DNA of 64,000 nucleotides. Source: Terriglobia bacterium (GTDB lineage: Bacteria > Acidobacteriota > Terriglobia > Terriglobales > Acidobacteriaceae). Location: assembly GCA_020072845.1 (NCBI GenBank), contig JAIQGF010000002.1, forward strand, positions 157,638 to 221,637. The letters run 5' to 3'. Within the stretch, counting starts at the first letter, position 1. Every line of letters starts with the position of its first letter. Of the stretch, positions 7,595 through 15,390 are shown piece by piece. The position numbers were made by a program, and so were the translations under genes. The notes under the pieces are model-generated. The model made no database searches and was not told the DNA's origin. It saw only the letters and a program-made list of their open reading frames with translations.

Positions 7595-10533
7595 GTCGCG
7601 AAGTTCCGCGGGTCGAGTGTGTTGATGTTCCAGATGTGCACGTCGCCGCCGACGCTCGCGCCGGCATTCATCCGATCGAGAGCACCGCGCCCGATGCGGG
7701 CGGTCGTTGGTTCATCGAAGACATATTCGCGCGGGTGCACGATTCCGGCGGCGCCTGGCGGCAGTCCCCATCCGCCGTAAGCCCCCTCGCCGGTGTAGCC
7801 GCCGCCGGCGAATTGCGGCGGCGCAAAGGCCAGCGTCGAGCGCCGTTCGCGCTCGTCTTCATAGCCCTTCAGCTCGCCCTCGATCTTGTTGACGTAGGGC
7901 TCCAGATCGCGCCCGTATTCCTTTTTGCCTTCGTCTTTGAGCTTGCGCAGTTGTTCCCAGGCGTTGCTCTTGATCTGCTCCAGATCGGCGAGCGCGGTGG
8001 GATAATCGAGCTGGAAAGATTTGAATTGCGCCTCGATCTGGTCGGCCGCCGCCTTCTGCTCGTCGGCAAACTGCCGCGCCGCCTTGGTGCGCGCACTGCC
8101 GCCGAACATTCCGCCGAAGATTCCGCCCAGCAGACCGAGGATGCCGCCGATGATCGCCCCGACCGGTCCGCCGAACATCAGTCCCAGGAGTGCGCCGGAG
8201 CCGGCGCCGCCGAGCGTACCGGGGATCGTGCCGTATTGTTGACCGATACCGAAGCCGAGGAGTCCGCCGGCCGCGCCGGCCAGCAGACCGCCGGCCGCTC
8301 CTCCCCACATCGCCGAGGAGGAAGCGCCCCAGCTCGCGGCGCCCTGCAAACCGATATATTTGAGCCCCAGATAAGCCATCAGCCCCGCCAGACCGCCACC
8401 GATCGTGCCGGCGGTGCCTCCCAGTTTGCCTCCCAGGAAAAGGCCGGCGAGGGGAAGCATCGATTGCAACCCGGCGATCGACAGCAGGCCGCTTCCACCT
8501 CCGCCGGCCAGCGATCCCGCGCCGCTCAATGCGGGGACTCCGGTCAGCGTGGGAATCCCGAGCAGTTGGTTCACTGCATTTACGTTGTACGACCCCGTGT
8601 TGCCGGCGCCGCCCAGCATGCCTCCAGGGCCGATTGCGCCCGCGCCGGAGAATGGAGTTAGGCCGAGGCCGATCATCGATGACGCGCCCGCCGTCGTAGA
8701 ACCGCCGCCCGTTGCGCCCATGCCGAGCAATGCGGCCAGTGACGAGGTCCCGCCGCCGAACGTCGTCCCGAAGCCGGCATTGGTCATGCCCGGAACGCCG
8801 CTGGGCAGGCCCAGGATCGGTCCCAGAACTTCGCTGAGGCCGCTGCTCAAGGTGAGTTCAGCCGCAATGCGCGCCATGAACTTATGCGCGAGATTCTGGA
8901 TGTAGTTCGACCAGCCGCCGCTGAACAGCTCTTCAAAAGTGCTCGTCCAGGAATCGAGGACTTTTCCGGCCGACTCCTGCCAGACGGCGGCGGTGCGCGC
9001 CGCAACGTCGGTGTCGAAAATCAGCCCACGTTGTTTCAGATCGTTGATCTCGCGAATGCGCTGCGCGGCGCTGGCATAGATTTCCATGTCGGCGCGTTCC
9101 CACGGCGGCGCGATCGCGATCGCTGCCTGCATCTCGATCTGCTGCGTTTCGAGGGCCGCCTTCTCCTGCAGCTTCGCCAGTCCCTCAATCCTTTCTTTCT
9201 TCGCCGCGTCGTTGCGCGCGTCCAGATCCAGCGACAGTTTCTTGCGCGCGGCCTGAAGCTGATCGTAGTCCGAGGTCTCCTTCTGCTCCTTATCGAGCGC
9301 CGCTTTGTAATCCTGTAGGTTCTTGTCGCGCTGCGCCTTCTCGTCGGCGTAAAGTTTGTAGGAACCCTCGATCTCGCGCGCGTTGGCCCGGTCCTCGATC
9401 TCCAGCGTCTGCGCGTGGAACTGATCGGTGATTTCGACTTCGGCAGCGACGCGCTTCCGCAGGGCGGCGAGGGTCTCCTGATCGGCCTGCTCGCGATAGA
9501 GAACGCGGCGCGCCTCCAAATCGGCGTCGGTGTCGCCCGTATGTTTTGCAATGTCGCCGAGCGCGGCCTCCAGCGCTTGCTCTTTCGCCAGGATCAGGTC
9601 GTCTCCCTGAAGCCAGCCCTGCACTACCTGTTCCCGCAGTTTGCGCGTCGTTTCGGCGTTCTGCTCGGCGAGCGCACCGAGCAGCCGCGAATACTTTTGA
9701 TTTTCGGCAGTGACCATCGCGTCGTACTGGCCCTGCCCCATCGGGGTGGGGCCGGACAGCGCGCGACTTAGTTCATCCAGCGCGGCGCTGTGCTGCTGCG
9801 CCAGTGCGGCGTAGCCCTGCAGTCCGGCAGCGCCCGCGGCGGCCTGTGCCTTGGAGACCGCGGTGCCGGCGGCGAATTCCAGTTCGGCCATCTTCCGCAG
9901 CAGCGGATCGCGCTCCAACTCGACCTTCTGGAGCTCCTTCTCCAGCGCCACGCGTTCACTGGCCGTTGCGACCCCTTTCGCGCCGATATCGAAGAAATCT
10001 TCGGCGAGTTCATTCTCCTTTTCTTGCGCGGCGATGATCTCGTCGTTCTTTTCTCTCTGCTCCTTCATCATCGCGAGCGACTGGCGCGCGATTTCCGGAG
10101 TCCGCGGATTGCCGAGCTGCTCGAGGTTGGCTTTGACGTTGGCGGCGTAAGCCTCTTGCATCGCCTTGGTGTAGCCGCCCCATTCCAGCGCCGCGTCGGC
10201 GATCTTTCCGCCGACCACGACAACGGCCGCGGCCATCGCCGCTACTACCGAGAAGTTGAAGGCCGCCGAGAGCACGTTCCCGAAGGCTTCGCTCTGGCCG
10301 ATGATCTTGGTGAGCGTGCGCGGCAAGGCGACGCCGAGAGTACTCTCCAGCAGCCGCGCCGAGTCGATATTTCTCTGGGTGTTTTTGTCGAGGCCATCCA
10401 GCGCCTGGCCGGCGCCCTGCGCGCCCGTGGCGGCGCGAGTCTTCAGGCCGTCCAGCTCGCCGCCCACCGAACGCAGCCCGGTCATGACTCCTTTGTCGTC
10501 GAGCGTGAGTTGGATTACGACTGAGGCAGCCAT
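7519..10533 (-). CDS. phage tail tape-measure protein
   Basis: 1,004 residues; sets tail length and carries the DNA-delivery segment in siphovirus-type tails. The ATG at 10,533 (MAASVVIQLTLDDKGV) follows GGAGGAGCTGCG and lies 4 nt after the preceding ORF. Layout: an N-terminal hydrophobic segment near residue 95, a long Lys/Glu-rich coiled coil (about 140-520), then a very Gly/Ala-rich hydrophobic region (about 560-830) with glycine-zipper stretches (GGILGLLGGIFGGMFGG). A C-terminal part ends in a typical tape-measure tail (FAGGGYTGEG, GIVHPREYVFDE). It is intact, which argues that the tail part of the element is maintained by selection. Confidence 0.85.
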   Translation of the reverse strand: MAASVVIQLTLDDKGVMTGLRSVGGELDGLKTRAATGAQGAGQALDGLDKNTQRNIDSARLLESTLGVALPRTLTKIIGQSEAFGNVLSAAFNFSVVAAMAAAVVVVGGKIADAALEWGGYTKAMQEAYAANVKANLEQLGNPRTPEIARQSLAMMKEQREKNDEIIAAQEKENELAEDFFDIGAKGVATASERVALEKELQKVELERDPLLRKMAELEFAAGTAVSKAQAAAGAAGLQGYAALAQQHSAALDELSRALSGPTPMGQGQYDAMVTAENQKYSRLLGALAEQNAETTRKLREQVVQGWLQGDDLILAKEQALEAALGDIAKHTGDTDADLEARRVLYREQADQETLAALRKRVAAEVEITDQFHAQTLEIEDRANAREIEGSYKLYADEKAQRDKNLQDYKAALDKEQKETSDYDQLQAARKKLSLDLDARNDAAKKERIEGLAKLQEKAALETQQIEMQAAIAIAPPWERADMEIYASAAQRIREINDLKQRGLIFDTDVAARTAAVWQESAGKVLDSWTSTFEELFSGGWSNYIQNLAHKFMARIAAELTLSSGLSEVLGPILGLPSGVPGMTNAGFGTTFGGGTSSLAALLGMGATGGGSTTAGASSMIGLGLTPFSGAGAIGPGGMLGGAGNTGSYNVNAVNQLLGIPTLTGVPALSGAGSLAGGGGSGLLSIAGLQSMLPLAGLFLGGKLGGTAGTIGGGLAGLMAYLGLKYIGLQGAASWGASSSAMWGGAAGGLLAGAAGGLLGFGIGQQYGTIPGTLGGAGSGALLGLMFGGPVGAIIGGILGLLGGIFGGMFGGSARTKAARQFADEQKAAADQIEAQFKSFQLDYPTALADLEQIKSNAWEQLRKLKDEGKKEYGRDLEPYVNKIEGELKGYEDERERRSTLAFAPPQFAGGGYTGEGAYGGWGLPPGAAGIVHPREYVFDEPTTARIGRGALDRMNAGASVGGDVHIWNINTLDPRNFATWLKQGGGDVLATYVRGRRLEGRSF

Positions 10534-10537
10534 TGCT

Positions 10538-10819
10538 TCACGCAGCTCCTCCGCTGGGCTGTGCCGGCGAGGCGTCGGCGAGTTGCTCGCCCTCAGACCG
10601 CAGATCGACCACCGGCTGTAAAGAGCAGCGCGGAGAATGGCGACGATGCGCCGCTGCGATCGTCGAGGCGTCACTCCGATTGGGCAGAAGGTTGGCGTCG
10701 ATGCCAGTCACGCCGGGGCGGCCTTGCGCCGCCGCGAGCAAGTTGAGGTTCGCGGGTTTGCTGATCACCGCTTCGCCTTTGGCGCCGCAGCCTTCACACG
10801 ACCAGCGAAACAGACGCAT
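10538..10819 (-). CDS. small CxxC protein upstream of the tape measure
   Basis: 93 residues from the ATG at 10,819: MRLFRWSCEGCGAKGEAVIS, a single CxxC with zinc-ribbon flavour. The stop lies 4 nt before the tape-measure start, which suggests translational coupling. The frame stays open further upstream. A second ORF (from about 10,968) with an acidic, Pro-rich N-terminus (DPDVPDTPAGTAPVP) meets it one frame away near 10,870 at CCCAAGGGG. In many siphophages this slot holds tail chaperones made by a -1 frameshift; here that is only a possibility. No Shine-Dalgarno is clear. Confidence 0.35.
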   Translation of the reverse strand: MRLFRWSCEGCGAKGEAVISKPANLNLLAAAQGRPGVTGIDANLLPNRSDASTIAAAHRRHSPRCSLQPVVDLRSEGEQLADASPAQPSGGAA

Positions 10820-11102
10820 CGGCGGGCCGGCGAGCGGGGCGGGCAGGTAGGTCGAGACATCAATAACCGGCCCCTTGGGACGGGGGCTGTGCCTGCGGGC
10901 GTATCGGGCACGTCGGGATCGGGGCGCTCTTTGTTGCAAGGTTCCTCCACCGTGGAATTCGACGGCATCTGGAATGCCCGTTCGAGGTGAAGGACCCCGC
11001 CCATCTTTAGGTTTCGCGTAGCCTGCGAAACCCGGCACCCGCGTAGCCTGCGGAAGCCAAGGGGCGCGCGCTAGCAGGCGCCCCTCTACCACTGAAAAGC
11101 TC
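10820..11102. other. low-evidence gap with a hairpin
   Basis: 283 bp between two minus-strand element genes. It contains the hairpin GGTTTCGC...GCGAAACC (11,010-11,032), a nearby degenerate second copy (GTAGCCTGCGGAAGCC), and the small upstream frame mentioned for the CxxC protein. No confident gene. Confidence 0.4.
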
Positions 11103-11954
11103 CTAGACGAACACTTGCAGCTTGTTCGTGCCGCCTACCGGAGGCTGCGGATCGCGCACGATGGCGGCTTCCTCCGCCTTAGCTTCGGGCTCTGCCTCTT
11201 CAATCAGCAGGCCCTCCTTGACGTAATAGGCCGCGTGCTCGGGCCGCAGATATAAGAGGTCGCCGCCCTTCACTGCCAGGCCGCGCACATCGAAACGGGA
11301 ACCCGCCTTTGCTCGATAGGCGCGGCGATCAGACGGCACCGGCTCGCCGGGTAACAAGTGAGCCTCGATCGCTGCCAGCGCCTGGTCGAATATGCGTGCC
11401 CCACCGCGCCCGAAGGATTCCAGGGCTTGGTTGGGGCCGTACTCGATTCGCACCGGCTCGATGTATTGAGCAGTCACCCCAACGCCCACGCGCTGAAGCC
11501 GCGGGTCGAATTGCGCGAGCGCGTGTGCGACCGCGGCCTTGTCGGCGGTCCATCCGGCCAGCTCGCTCTCCAGATCGCGTATGAGTTTCACGATGCGCGC
11601 GGGGCGATCCTTGTCGGCGCGTGCCGCAATAAATGTTCGGAGCTGCTCGCGCTCCGCCAACCGTTTGGCCAATGCCAGGGCGGGGCGCAAAACCTGAACT
11701 TTCTTTTCGATCTCGGCGAGGGCCGCATCGTCTTGACCATCTTCGCGACGCGCCTTTGCGATCTCCGCCTCGACGTCATGAAGCGTTTTCTGCGCAGTCG
11801 AGTTCTTGTCAACTCGCGCGGAGAGGGCCAGTTCCTGGCGCTTCCGCTCCAGCCCAGCGATGTGCCCGCGAGCCGCATTGCGCGTATCGCTTATGCCTGC
11901 CAGCGCTGACTCCCACTGACCGATTTCTTTTTCCATCTCCTGAATCGTTGCCAC
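11103..11954 (-). CDS. coiled-coil protein of the element, unknown function
   Basis: 283 residues. I prefer the GTG at 11,954 (MATIQEMEKEIGQWESALAG) because AGGAGGAGGAG lies 3-5 nt upstream; an ATG at 11,978 is the alternative. Residues 1 to about 140 are a heptad-like, Lys/Glu/Ala-rich coiled coil. The second half is globular (VTAQYIEPVRIEYGPNQALESFG, YRAKAGSRFDVRGLAVKGGD) and the tail is Ala/Glu-rich. Not recognised; a virion-associated or scaffold role is conceivable. It is followed downstream by the tape-measure genes. Confidence 0.6.
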   Translation of the reverse strand: MATIQEMEKEIGQWESALAGISDTRNAARGHIAGLERKRQELALSARVDKNSTAQKTLHDVEAEIAKARREDGQDDAALAEIEKKVQVLRPALALAKRLAEREQLRTFIAARADKDRPARIVKLIRDLESELAGWTADKAAVAHALAQFDPRLQRVGVGVTAQYIEPVRIEYGPNQALESFGRGGARIFDQALAAIEAHLLPGEPVPSDRRAYRAKAGSRFDVRGLAVKGGDLLYLRPEHAAYYVKEGLLIEEAEPEAKAEEAAIVRDPQPPVGGTNKLQVFV

Positions 11955-12009
11955 GTCTCCTCCTCCTGTGCTGCTCATTTCCGCTGCTCGTCTTTCTTCG
12001 TCTTCGGAC

Positions 12010-12681
12010 CTAGCCGGCTGTCAGAACCGTGCAAACATCGCCGACCTTCAACTGCCCCACGTTTGCGCCCTTCGCGTCCGCTGAAACGTCATCCAATTTC
12101 GTGATCGTGATGGTGCCCAACGGGAGATAAATCTTGCGGATTACCTGCTTCTGCGCAGGGTCCGTGATCTCGCGATCCAACCGCTGCACGGAAAGGCGGT
12201 CCCCCACCTTCAGGCCCGCGGCGGTGCCGGCATTGAGGATCACCTGGCCGTCTTGAATCGCCGCCACAAGGATCTGGCGCATCGCTCCATCGGCGCGCGT
12301 GAACGGCGCGCCCTCGGCATACACTTCGCGGAGTGCCGTGCCGTAATCAATGCCCTTCTCGCTGGCGCGCTGCTGCGCGGCCTCAGCAAAAATCACGGAC
12401 TGAAGATCAACATTGCCATTGCGCACGGCGCGGCTGAGAGCAGCCCGCGTGGCGTCTTCCCGATCGGCTTGGCGCAAAGCCTCGCCGAATGTGATGCCGC
12501 GTTCTCTGGCGAGTTCTTGGGTCGCCTCGCAGCGGACATCGATCACGTTCCCGCGCGTCTCGCCAAATCTCGTCACCTGGCGCACCTCCTGCGCTTCGTC
12601 GTCCTTGAGTGCCCTGCGTAGGATCGTCTCCCCGGAGAGCCATTCCGCTTGTTCCTGTTCTATCTCGACGAACTTAGCCAT
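12010..12681 (-). CDS. element protein with FlgT-C-like C-terminal domain
   Basis: 223 residues; ATG at 12,681 with GAGGG 8 nt upstream. The N-terminal two-thirds are helical and charged, with two related segments (ARERGITFGEALRQADRED and ASEKGIDYGTALREVYAEG). Residues about 150-223 (GTAAGLKVGDRLSVQRLD...GTITITKLDD...LKVGDVCTV) match the pattern of the FlgT C-terminal beta domain, GxxxGLKxGDxxxV. No such domain is expected in a classical tail cassette. Function unknown. First recognisable gene of the left-half cluster after the regulators. Confidence 0.55.
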   Translation of the reverse strand: MAKFVEIEQEQAEWLSGETILRRALKDDEAQEVRQVTRFGETRGNVIDVRCEATQELARERGITFGEALRQADREDATRAALSRAVRNGNVDLQSVIFAEAAQQRASEKGIDYGTALREVYAEGAPFTRADGAMRQILVAAIQDGQVILNAGTAAGLKVGDRLSVQRLDREITDPAQKQVIRKIYLPLGTITITKLDDVSADAKGANVGQLKVGDVCTVLTAG

Positions 12682-13155
12682 GCTTTTTCGCCCTCCGGAG
12701 CCGAGCTGACCCCGTCAAAACACCCCCGCGCGACACGTCGCGCAGCCCCGTGGAGGCGTCGGCGGGAAATTCAGGACATGCGGTGCCACTGTTGCAAGTT
12801 TGGTGCACCTTTTCAGGATTTGCTTGCCTTGGGGCTGGCATCGTGGGCCGCGATTCCTGTGCCCTTCCCGGCACGCGCCCGGAGTGCAGTAATGACGCAT
12901 GCCGGTCCCGACGTTTTCCGTCGCACGGCGGCGAGGAGGCCGACACCGCCGCGCGCTGCTCCTCACGGAGTTCAGGACGTGAGGAAGGAAAACGACCCGG
13001 GACGGCATGCGCCTTCAGGAGGAACAACGGGCCGACAAACGCCGACAAAATTCGAGCGCCCCGCGGGAAAAAGACCATCACGGCAGAGACGTGCTGGCGA
13101 AAAACCCGCGGGCCGCTGAGCGCGCCTGGCGCTGGTAAGCGGCCAGGTGCACAGT
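12682..13155. other. 474-bp stretch without a supported gene
   Basis: Lies between the regulator genes and the left-half genes. All three minus frames and one plus frame are partly open, but none has a convincing start, composition or motif. A plus-strand frame contains MRCHCCKFGAPF near 12,778, vaguely like the zinc finger of Mu Com, but lacks the rest. It may hold the promoter for the minus-strand gene block. Confidence 0.4.
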
Positions 13156-13377
13156 TCAAGGTTTCCGGGGATCGCGCGGCGCGTTCACTTGCGCCTTCAT
13201 GCGCGCGAGAAGATCGAGGACTGATTGGCGCGAAACATGGAGGTCCGCGCCGGGATGGTCTTGCCTGGCGACGAGCAGTCCCATTCGAATATAGCGGCGG
13301 ATGGTTTGATCCGACAGGTGCAGCATCTCCGCGGCGTCCCACGGGCAGATCCATAGGCCGGCTGATGCTTGGCTCAC
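13156..13377 (-). CDS. excisionase-type helix-turn-helix protein
   Basis: 73 residues from a GTG start. WICPWDAAEMLHLSDQTIRR is the winged HTH of the excisionase/MerR (HTH_17) class, followed by RQDHPGADLHVSRQSVLDLL. It lies 96 bp downstream of the repressor, same strand. By position it is a candidate regulator of element gene expression or transposition directionality. Confidence 0.7.
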   Translation of the reverse strand: MSQASAGLWICPWDAAEMLHLSDQTIRRYIRMGLLVARQDHPGADLHVSRQSVLDLLARMKAQVNAPRDPRKP

Positions 13378-13473
13378 GGCACGAAACAGTACTGCCGCCG
13401 CCGCGGGAGCGCTGTGATCGTTGGGCGGTACGCATCAGGTTAGTAACGTCGGCGGTGATGGCGGCGATCCTCA

Positions 13474-14439
13474 TCAGTGCTTCGCCTCGCCGGCGGCTGC
13501 ACTGAACCACGCGATCATGCGGCCGATCACGGTGCAGCCATCGGTCGGCTTAATATTCTCGCGGACTCTCTCGCGCTCGCGCTCGTAAAGTCCCTCTTCG
13601 TTCGGCTCTGGATCGTCTGCCGCAGGGAGTTCCTCCAGTCCCTTCTCTCGTCTGATTCGTCTCCACTTCCACTGCACACTGTCCTGAAAGAACTGCTTAC
13701 GCGCTTGCGAGTGCTTGTACCCGATCACAACCGGCTCATGTTTGAAAGAGCCCAGCGGACCCAGCGCGGCACCCCATAGAAAGCGATCCCAAGGCAGCTC
13801 CGAGAACTTCAGGAGTCCCATGCACGGACCCCAGTGCCATTCCCCCACACCAAGCGAAGCCGGTAACACCGAGGGGTCGAGGTGAACCAACACCACCTTG
13901 TTCCATAAAGATTGGAGCTTGGTACTGGAGCGATCCACCACCACGATGTCGCCGGGGGCAAACACAATCCCTTCCGCGTCGCGGTCTACACGTAAGGCCA
14001 CAGTGGAGGCGCGGTTGACCACGCGGGCTGCGGAGAACCGAAATACTTGGCCACTTTCGAGCTTTGCCTGAGGCCCGCGCTCCGCTTCATCGATTGAGAG
14101 CAGCGGAAGCTCGATCATCTCGCCGGGCATCGCCGGCAGCCCGCGCGCCTTCAGTCGTTCTTCGACAACAGATTCGACTGTTTCTATGTCCTGGCCCGCC
14201 TGCTCCCAGAACCACATTGAGTACTCGCGCATGGCCGATCTCGCTGCCAAGTTGCCCATTCGCATGTAGGTTTCCGGCGTTGGGGTGGCGCGGCCCTTTT
14301 CCCAGGACGAGACAACTGGCTGAGTGACGTCGAAGGCTTCCGCAAAGTCCTCTTGGGTGGTTTCTTTCCCCATCGCCTGCCTAAGGGCGAGGATCATCTC
14401 CCCCGGTGCCTTCTTCTCGGCTTTGCGCTCGCGTTTCAT
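13474..14439 (-). CDS. prophage repressor, XRE HTH with S24-like C-terminus
   Basis: 321 residues. An XRE-type HTH occupies about residues 27-50 (TTQEDFAEAFDVTQPVVSSW). After a helical linker, the C-terminal half contains GIVFAPGDIVVVDRSS (158-172), the PGD motif of S24/LexA-type repressor domains. It is divergent from the early transposition operon across a 49-bp gap, the classical arrangement of a lysogeny repressor such as Mu c. The tail (about 250-321) is highly charged. A catalytic Ser/Lys pair cannot be assigned with confidence. Confidence 0.8.
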   Translation of the reverse strand: MKRERKAEKKAPGEMILALRQAMGKETTQEDFAEAFDVTQPVVSSWEKGRATPTPETYMRMGNLAARSAMREYSMWFWEQAGQDIETVESVVEERLKARGLPAMPGEMIELPLLSIDEAERGPQAKLESGQVFRFSAARVVNRASTVALRVDRDAEGIVFAPGDIVVVDRSSTKLQSLWNKVVLVHLDPSVLPASLGVGEWHWGPCMGLLKFSELPWDRFLWGAALGPLGSFKHEPVVIGYKHSQARKQFFQDSVQWKWRRIRREKGLEELPAADDPEPNEEGLYERERERVRENIKPTDGCTVIGRMIAWFSAAAGEAKH

Positions 14440-14444
14440 TGTGC

Positions 14445-14473
14445 TTGACTCACCTCGCCATCAGTGGTACAAA
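14445..14473 (+). promoter_or_regulatory. early promoter of the transposition operon
   Basis: TTGACT (14,445-14,450), a 17-bp spacer and TACAAA (14,468-14,473) lie between the divergent repressor and the first early gene. The expected start point is about 14,480, leaving only some 8 nt before the ATG and no Shine-Dalgarno. The repressor presumably binds in this interval. Confidence 0.55.
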
Positions 14474-14488
14474 TATCACGTTATTCCC

Positions 14489-14893
14489 ATGGCCGCTATT
14501 CCCAAAACACGGGAAAATTTCGGAATCGGGCGCTGCTCCCGCACGGAAGACCTCGATGCCGAACTGCGCCGGCTCATCAGCCGCATGATCAAGGACTCGC
14601 CGAAAAAGCGGAAGGAAATTGCGGCGGAAATGAGTGTACGCCTGCCGCGACCGGTCAGCGAGTCGATGCTGAATGACTTTACCCGCCCTGGGAAAAAGGC
14701 GGCGCGGTTCCCGGCGGTATTCGTTCCGGTCTTCTCCCAAGTCGTCGGTGACGACAGGCTTCAGCGCTACCTGCTCGGCCCACGCCTCCGTAAATTGCTG
14801 GATTTTGCTGAAAGGGAACTCCGCGCCAGGAGCGATCAGCGCGAACGCGATCGGCTCAGGCGAGAATTGTTACAAGAGGATGGCAAGCCATGA
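14489..14893 (+). CDS. early regulatory protein, CII-like in layout
   Basis: 134 residues from the ATG at 14,489; the longer upstream frame overlaps the repressor gene and is rejected. The pattern RMIKDSPKKRKEIAAEMSV, then SESMLNDFTRPGKKAARFPA and VFVPVFSQVVGDDRLQRYLL resembles the layout of phage CII/YmfL-type regulators. Those choose targets by an HTH followed by an 'accumulated context' helix pair. First gene of the early operon; its ATGA overlaps the next gene. Family assignment is tentative. Confidence 0.6.
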   Translation: MAAIPKTRENFGIGRCSRTEDLDAELRRLISRMIKDSPKKRKEIAAEMSVRLPRPVSESMLNDFTRPGKKAARFPAVFVPVFSQVVGDDRLQRYLLGPRLRKLLDFAERELRARSDQRERDRLRRELLQEDGKP

Positions 14894-15390
14894 CCGCACC
14901 TCGCCAGCAAACGTCGAAGCCGCGCACCGCGGCCGAGCGGCTGACCGCGATCGTGCCTCTGGTCGAATACCTAACCCGAAAGGCTGCTGGGCGCGCGCCG
15001 GCGGTCACGCTAGCGGACGGTTCCGTGCCGCGCACGTCAGAAGATGTTGCACACGACATTGCAGGCCAGCGGGGTATTTCACGCGGTAGTGTGTGGCGGT
15101 GGTACATGCTTTTCGAGCGAGCCGGCGGTTGCTCCGCCTATGCCGCCCTGGCGCGCCGCACTCGCTCCGACAAAAACAGGCGCAGGTATTTCGAAGCTCG
15201 TCCTTATGTTGCGGAGCTGCTCGCGCGTCTGGTCCTCCGAAAAAAACTCTCCCCCAAAGCCGCGCACGATTCGATCCGGAGTCACATTTCTCAGCCTCCT
15301 TGTCTTTCAACCGTGCTCGCTGAAGTACGGCGGCTTCGGCCGCGCTCCCGCGCCGCGCGCCGCCACGAAAGAAAAGGCGGTCGGGCGTGA
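14890..15390 (+). CDS. stand-alone transposase-like DNA-binding protein
   Basis: 166 residues; starts in the ATGA overlap with the upstream gene and ends in a GTGA overlap with the transposase gene. The segment GISRGSVWRWYMLFERAGG...RTRSDKNRRRYF parallels the transposase's own DVSGRTIFRWVRRFRHFG...ADGIRADKNKSRWF in order and spacing. It thus looks like a detached copy of the transposase's second DNA-binding (I-beta/gamma-like) region. It has no DDE catalytic core. It could compete for or assist at end or enhancer sites. Confidence 0.65.
   Translation: MTAPRQQTSKPRTAAERLTAIVPLVEYLTRKAAGRAPAVTLADGSVPRTSEDVAHDIAGQRGISRGSVWRWYMLFERAGGCSAYAALARRTRSDKNRRRYFEARPYVAELLARLVLRKKLSPKAAHDSIRSHISQPPCLSTVLAEVRRLRPRSRAARRHERKGGRA

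Noticed and set aside
12649..13119. Com-like zinc-finger gene starting MRCHCC
   Set aside because: Only one CxxC-like pair, no second metal-binding half, no ribosome-binding site, and the rest is low-quality sequence.
12674..13510. 278-codon minus-strand frame overlapping the repressor end
   Set aside because: Overlaps the excisionase-type gene in another frame, Arg/Ser/Pro-rich with no motif. A short coupled ORF starting at 13,474 cannot be excluded.
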